From positions 1-8,415 of the forward strand of contig JABDJG010000095.1 of assembly GCA_013002595.1 (NCBI GenBank): a stretch of DNA of 8,415 bases, written 5' to 3'. Of this stretch, positions 6,619-8,415 are shown piece after piece. The first letter of the stretch is position 1. Each line of letters begins with the position of its first letter. Below the pieces are notes generated by a model. That model was not told where the DNA came from. It did no database searches and saw only the letters and a list, made by a program, of their open reading frames with translations. Source of the stretch: Hyphomicrobiales bacterium (lineage in GTDB: Bacteria > Pseudomonadota > Alphaproteobacteria > Rhizobiales > Aestuariivirgaceae). The position numbers and the translations under genes were made by a program.

Positions 6619-8067
6619 TCAGCCTTCGTGACGGCTCAAGACGTCTCGAACCGTGGTTACGAGGTGGTCGCGCGGCACCGAAACCTGGGCAGCGCGGGCT
6701 TCGGTCCACTCCTCGCGGCTTTCGATTTGTGCAGCCATTTTGGCGCCCTCGATCAGGTCCTTGATCTGGATTTCGCCGGCGGCATGTTCGTCTGCACCCT
6801 CGATGACCGCAACGGCGCAGCCGCGCCGGTCGGCATATTTCAGCTGCTTGCCGAAATCCTTCGGGTTGCCCTGGAACAGTTCTGAGCGGATACCGGCTGC
6901 ACGCAATTCCTGGACCATTGCCTGATAGCGTGTAACGCTTTGGATATCGCGGTCCATGACGCAGACCAGGACCGGCGGTTTGACGTGCGATGCATCGAGC
7001 CGGCCAAGGTTTTTCAGCGCCGTCATCAGGCGCGATACGCCGATGGAAAACCCGGTTGCCGGGACCTGCTGGCCGGTGAAACGCTTGACCAGGCCGTCGT
7101 AGCGGCCACCGCCGGCGACCGAGCCGAACTGGACCGTCTCGCCCTTTTCATTGGTCACATCAAACAGCAGTTCGCACTCGTAAACGGGCCCAGTGTAGTA
7201 TTCGAGACCACGCACGACTGAAGGGTCGATCTTGATGCGGTCCGCACCGTATCCGGCGGCGCGAACCAGTTGCTCAATTGTCGCGAGTTCAGCGACGCCC
7301 TCATTGCCGTCGACATCACCGGTTTCAACATAGGCGATCACCTGATCTATCTGACCCTTGTCCAGGCCCGCGCCCTCGGTCACGTCGCCGCTCTCATCCT
7401 TGCGGCCCGCACCGAGCAACTGGCGAACACCGTCAATGCCGAACTTGTCGAGCTTGTCGATGGATCGTAGCACCGACAGCCGGGTGCCGGCATGGTCATC
7501 CCCGGCCAGACCGGCGGCCTCGAGCACACCTTCGAGTACTTTGCGGTTGTTGACGCGTACGATGTAATCGCCGCGCTCGATGCCGAGCTGCTCCATGGTG
7601 TCGGCCATCATCATGCACATTTCAGCATCGGCCGATACGTTTGGCGCGCCGATGGTATCGGCATCGAACTGCATGAACTGGCGGAAACGGCCAGGGCCGG
7701 GCTTTTCATTGCGGAACACATAGCCGGCGCGGTAGGTGCGGTGCGGCAATTGAATGTCGTTGATGTTTTGGGCGACATGGCGGGCAAGCGGCGCGGTCAG
7801 ATCATAGCGTAGGCTCATCCACTGATCGTCGTCATCGGTCAGCGAGAACACACCCGCATTGGGCCGGTCAGCATCGGGCAAGTACTTGCCAAGTGCGTCC
7901 GTATACTCAAACGCCGGGGTCTCCAGCGGATCGAAGCCGTAGAGTTCAAAGACCTGGCGGATCGCGGCGATCATCTTGTCGGTGGCGCGAATGTCATCGG
8001 CCGACCGATCAACAAAACCGCGCGGCAACCGCGCCTTGGGCCGGGTGTTTTTCTGCTTCTTGGCCAT
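6619..8067 (-). CDS. hisS: Histidyl-tRNA synthetase, eukaryote-like alphaproteobacterial type
   Basis: HisS attaches histidine to tRNA-His. The 482 residues contain motif 2 (LRYDLTAPLAR at 86-96, then FRNEKPGPGRFRQF at 118-131), the histidine-binding RGLEYYTG (286-293) and GGGRYDGL (319-326), motif 3 GFSIGVSRL (339-347), and a C-terminal anticodon-binding domain at about 364-480. Motif 2 reads LRYDLT rather than the LRPEGT of E. coli, like eukaryotic enzymes and the divergent form known in part of the alphaproteobacteria. The ATG at 8065-8067 is the only good start, because a stop lies in frame 12 codons upstream. No strong ribosome site is visible. It leads the operon, with hisZ beginning one base after its stop. 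Confidence 0.97.
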   Translation of the reverse strand: MAKKQKNTRPKARLPRGFVDRSADDIRATDKMIAAIRQVFELYGFDPLETPAFEYTDALGKYLPDADRPNAGVFSLTDDDDQWMSLRYDLTAPLARHVAQNINDIQLPHRTYRAGYVFRNEKPGPGRFRQFMQFDADTIGAPNVSADAEMCMMMADTMEQLGIERGDYIVRVNNRKVLEGVLEAAGLAGDDHAGTRLSVLRSIDKLDKFGIDGVRQLLGAGRKDESGDVTEGAGLDKGQIDQVIAYVETGDVDGNEGVAELATIEQLVRAAGYGADRIKIDPSVVRGLEYYTGPVYECELLFDVTNEKGETVQFGSVAGGGRYDGLVKRFTGQQVPATGFSIGVSRLMTALKNLGRLDASHVKPPVLVCVMDRDIQSVTRYQAMVQELRAAGIRSELFQGNPKDFGKQLKYADRRGCAVAVIEGADEHAAGEIQIKDLIEGAKMAAQIESREEWTEARAAQVSVPRDHLVTTVRDVLSRHEG

Positions 8068-8100
8068 GAGATTATCGTTGCTGTCAGAACGGTACGGGTT

Positions 8101-8135
8101 CTAGAGCATGTTCCGGCAAAGGGGAACCGGTTTTT
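8101..8135. repeat. Rhizobiales-like dispersed palindromic repeat, partial
   Basis: The segment starts CTAGAGCATG, continues with TTCCGG, an AAAGGGGAACC core and CCGGTTTTT, and contains the small inverted repeat GTTCC/GGAAC. This closely resembles an intergenic repeat common in Rhizobiales, as recalled and not searched. Only one half of the palindrome is present. It lies in the leader of the hisS operon, about 33 bases before the start codon. Confidence 0.45.
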
Positions 8136-8156
8136 GGCACGGCGGCACCCGACAAA

Positions 8157-8186
8157 CCGTCACCCCGGCGAAAGACGGGATGACGG
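8157..8186 (-). terminator. Palindromic hairpin, possible terminator of the FAH-family gene
   Basis: CCGTCACCCCG at 8157-8167 pairs with CGGGATGACGG at 8176-8186 (11 pairs, one wobble) around an 8-base loop, ten bases after the stop of the upstream minus-strand gene. On that strand only a short TTTGT follows, so termination may be weak. The GTCACCCCGG...GATGACG pattern also recalls a dispersed alphaproteobacterial palindrome. Confidence 0.5.
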
Positions 8187-8195
8187 CCTTCAGAA

Positions 8196-8415
8196 CTATT
8201 TATCGCGCACGACTTTCTGGGTCTGGGTGCCGAGGCCGTCTATCCCCAGGTGCATGACGTCGCCCGGCTTGAGATAGCGGGGCGGCTTCATGCCCATGCC
8301 GACGCCGTGCGGCGTGCCGGTGCAGATGAGATCACCGGGTTCCAGCGTAAAGAATTTCGAGGCGTACCAGACGATGTGGGCGGCGGAGAAGATCATGTTC
8401 TTGGTGTTGCCGTCC
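8196..8415 (-). CDS. Fumarylacetoacetate hydrolase family protein (C-terminal part only)
   Basis: The last 72 residues before a TAG stop are present; the start lies outside the window. The sequence shows LEPGDLICTGTPHGVGMGM, KPPRYLKPGDV and a closing GLGTQTQKVV, typical of the C-terminus of FAH/FAHD-type hydrolases and decarboxylases that act on 2-oxo or acylpyruvate-type acids with a bound divalent metal. The metal ligands lie upstream and cannot be checked, so the substrate is unknown. The gene points the same way as hisS, 128 bases upstream of it, with repeat-like palindromes between. It probably belongs to a separate transcript. Confidence 0.93.
   Translation of the reverse strand, partial: DGNTKNMIFSAAHIVWYASKFFTLEPGDLICTGTPHGVGMGMKPPRYLKPGDVMHLGIDGLGTQTQKVVRDK

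Overview
The window looks like chromosomal DNA from an alphaproteobacterium, most likely of the Rhizobiales/Hyphomicrobiales. The evidence is a GroES-GroEL pair under a perfect CIRCE operator, a short-form HisG with a HisZ partner, a HisRS of the divergent eukaryote-like alphaproteobacterial type, and intergenic palindromes with CTAGAG ends like those dispersed in Rhizobiales genomes. Coding regions are GC-rich, around 60-70% where counted by hand. No mobile element, CRISPR array, tRNA or rRNA was seen.

Layout. Positions 1-680 (minus) hold the N-terminal part of a membrane-anchored EAL-domain protein whose EAL signature reads R-A-T. Positions 681-1144 are a regulatory gap with an inverted repeat in front of the EAL gene, a heat-shock type promoter and CIRCE (1037-1063). 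groES (1145-1432) and groEL (1526-3169) form a plus-strand operon. A terminator-like hairpin lies between the two genes, and a strong intrinsic terminator follows groEL at 3200-3231. From 3232 to 3579 no protein gene is seen, but 3270-3420 is a run of hairpins ending in a minus-strand terminator. This is either the 3' end of the convergent operon or an unclassified small RNA. On the minus strand, hisS (8067-6619), hisZ (6617-5454), hisG (5457-4762) and an unrecognised exported protein (4755-3580) are packed with gaps or overlaps of only a few bases, so they look like one operon. The right edge (8196-8415, minus) is the C-terminus of a fumarylacetoacetate hydrolase family protein, separated from hisS by two short repeat-like palindromes.

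How the genes work together. GroES/GroEL is the chaperonin, apparently controlled by HrcA/CIRCE and probably a heat-shock sigma factor. HisZ and the short HisG make up the first enzyme of histidine biosynthesis, and HisS charges tRNA-His, so the minus operon couples making histidine with using it. The exported fourth product has no evident link to histidine. No wholly new multi-gene system is evident. The points most worth checking are the apparently inactive EAL domain, the groES-groEL attenuator, the structured 3270-3420 segment, the exported protein in the his operon, and the HisRS type with its consequence for tRNA-His.
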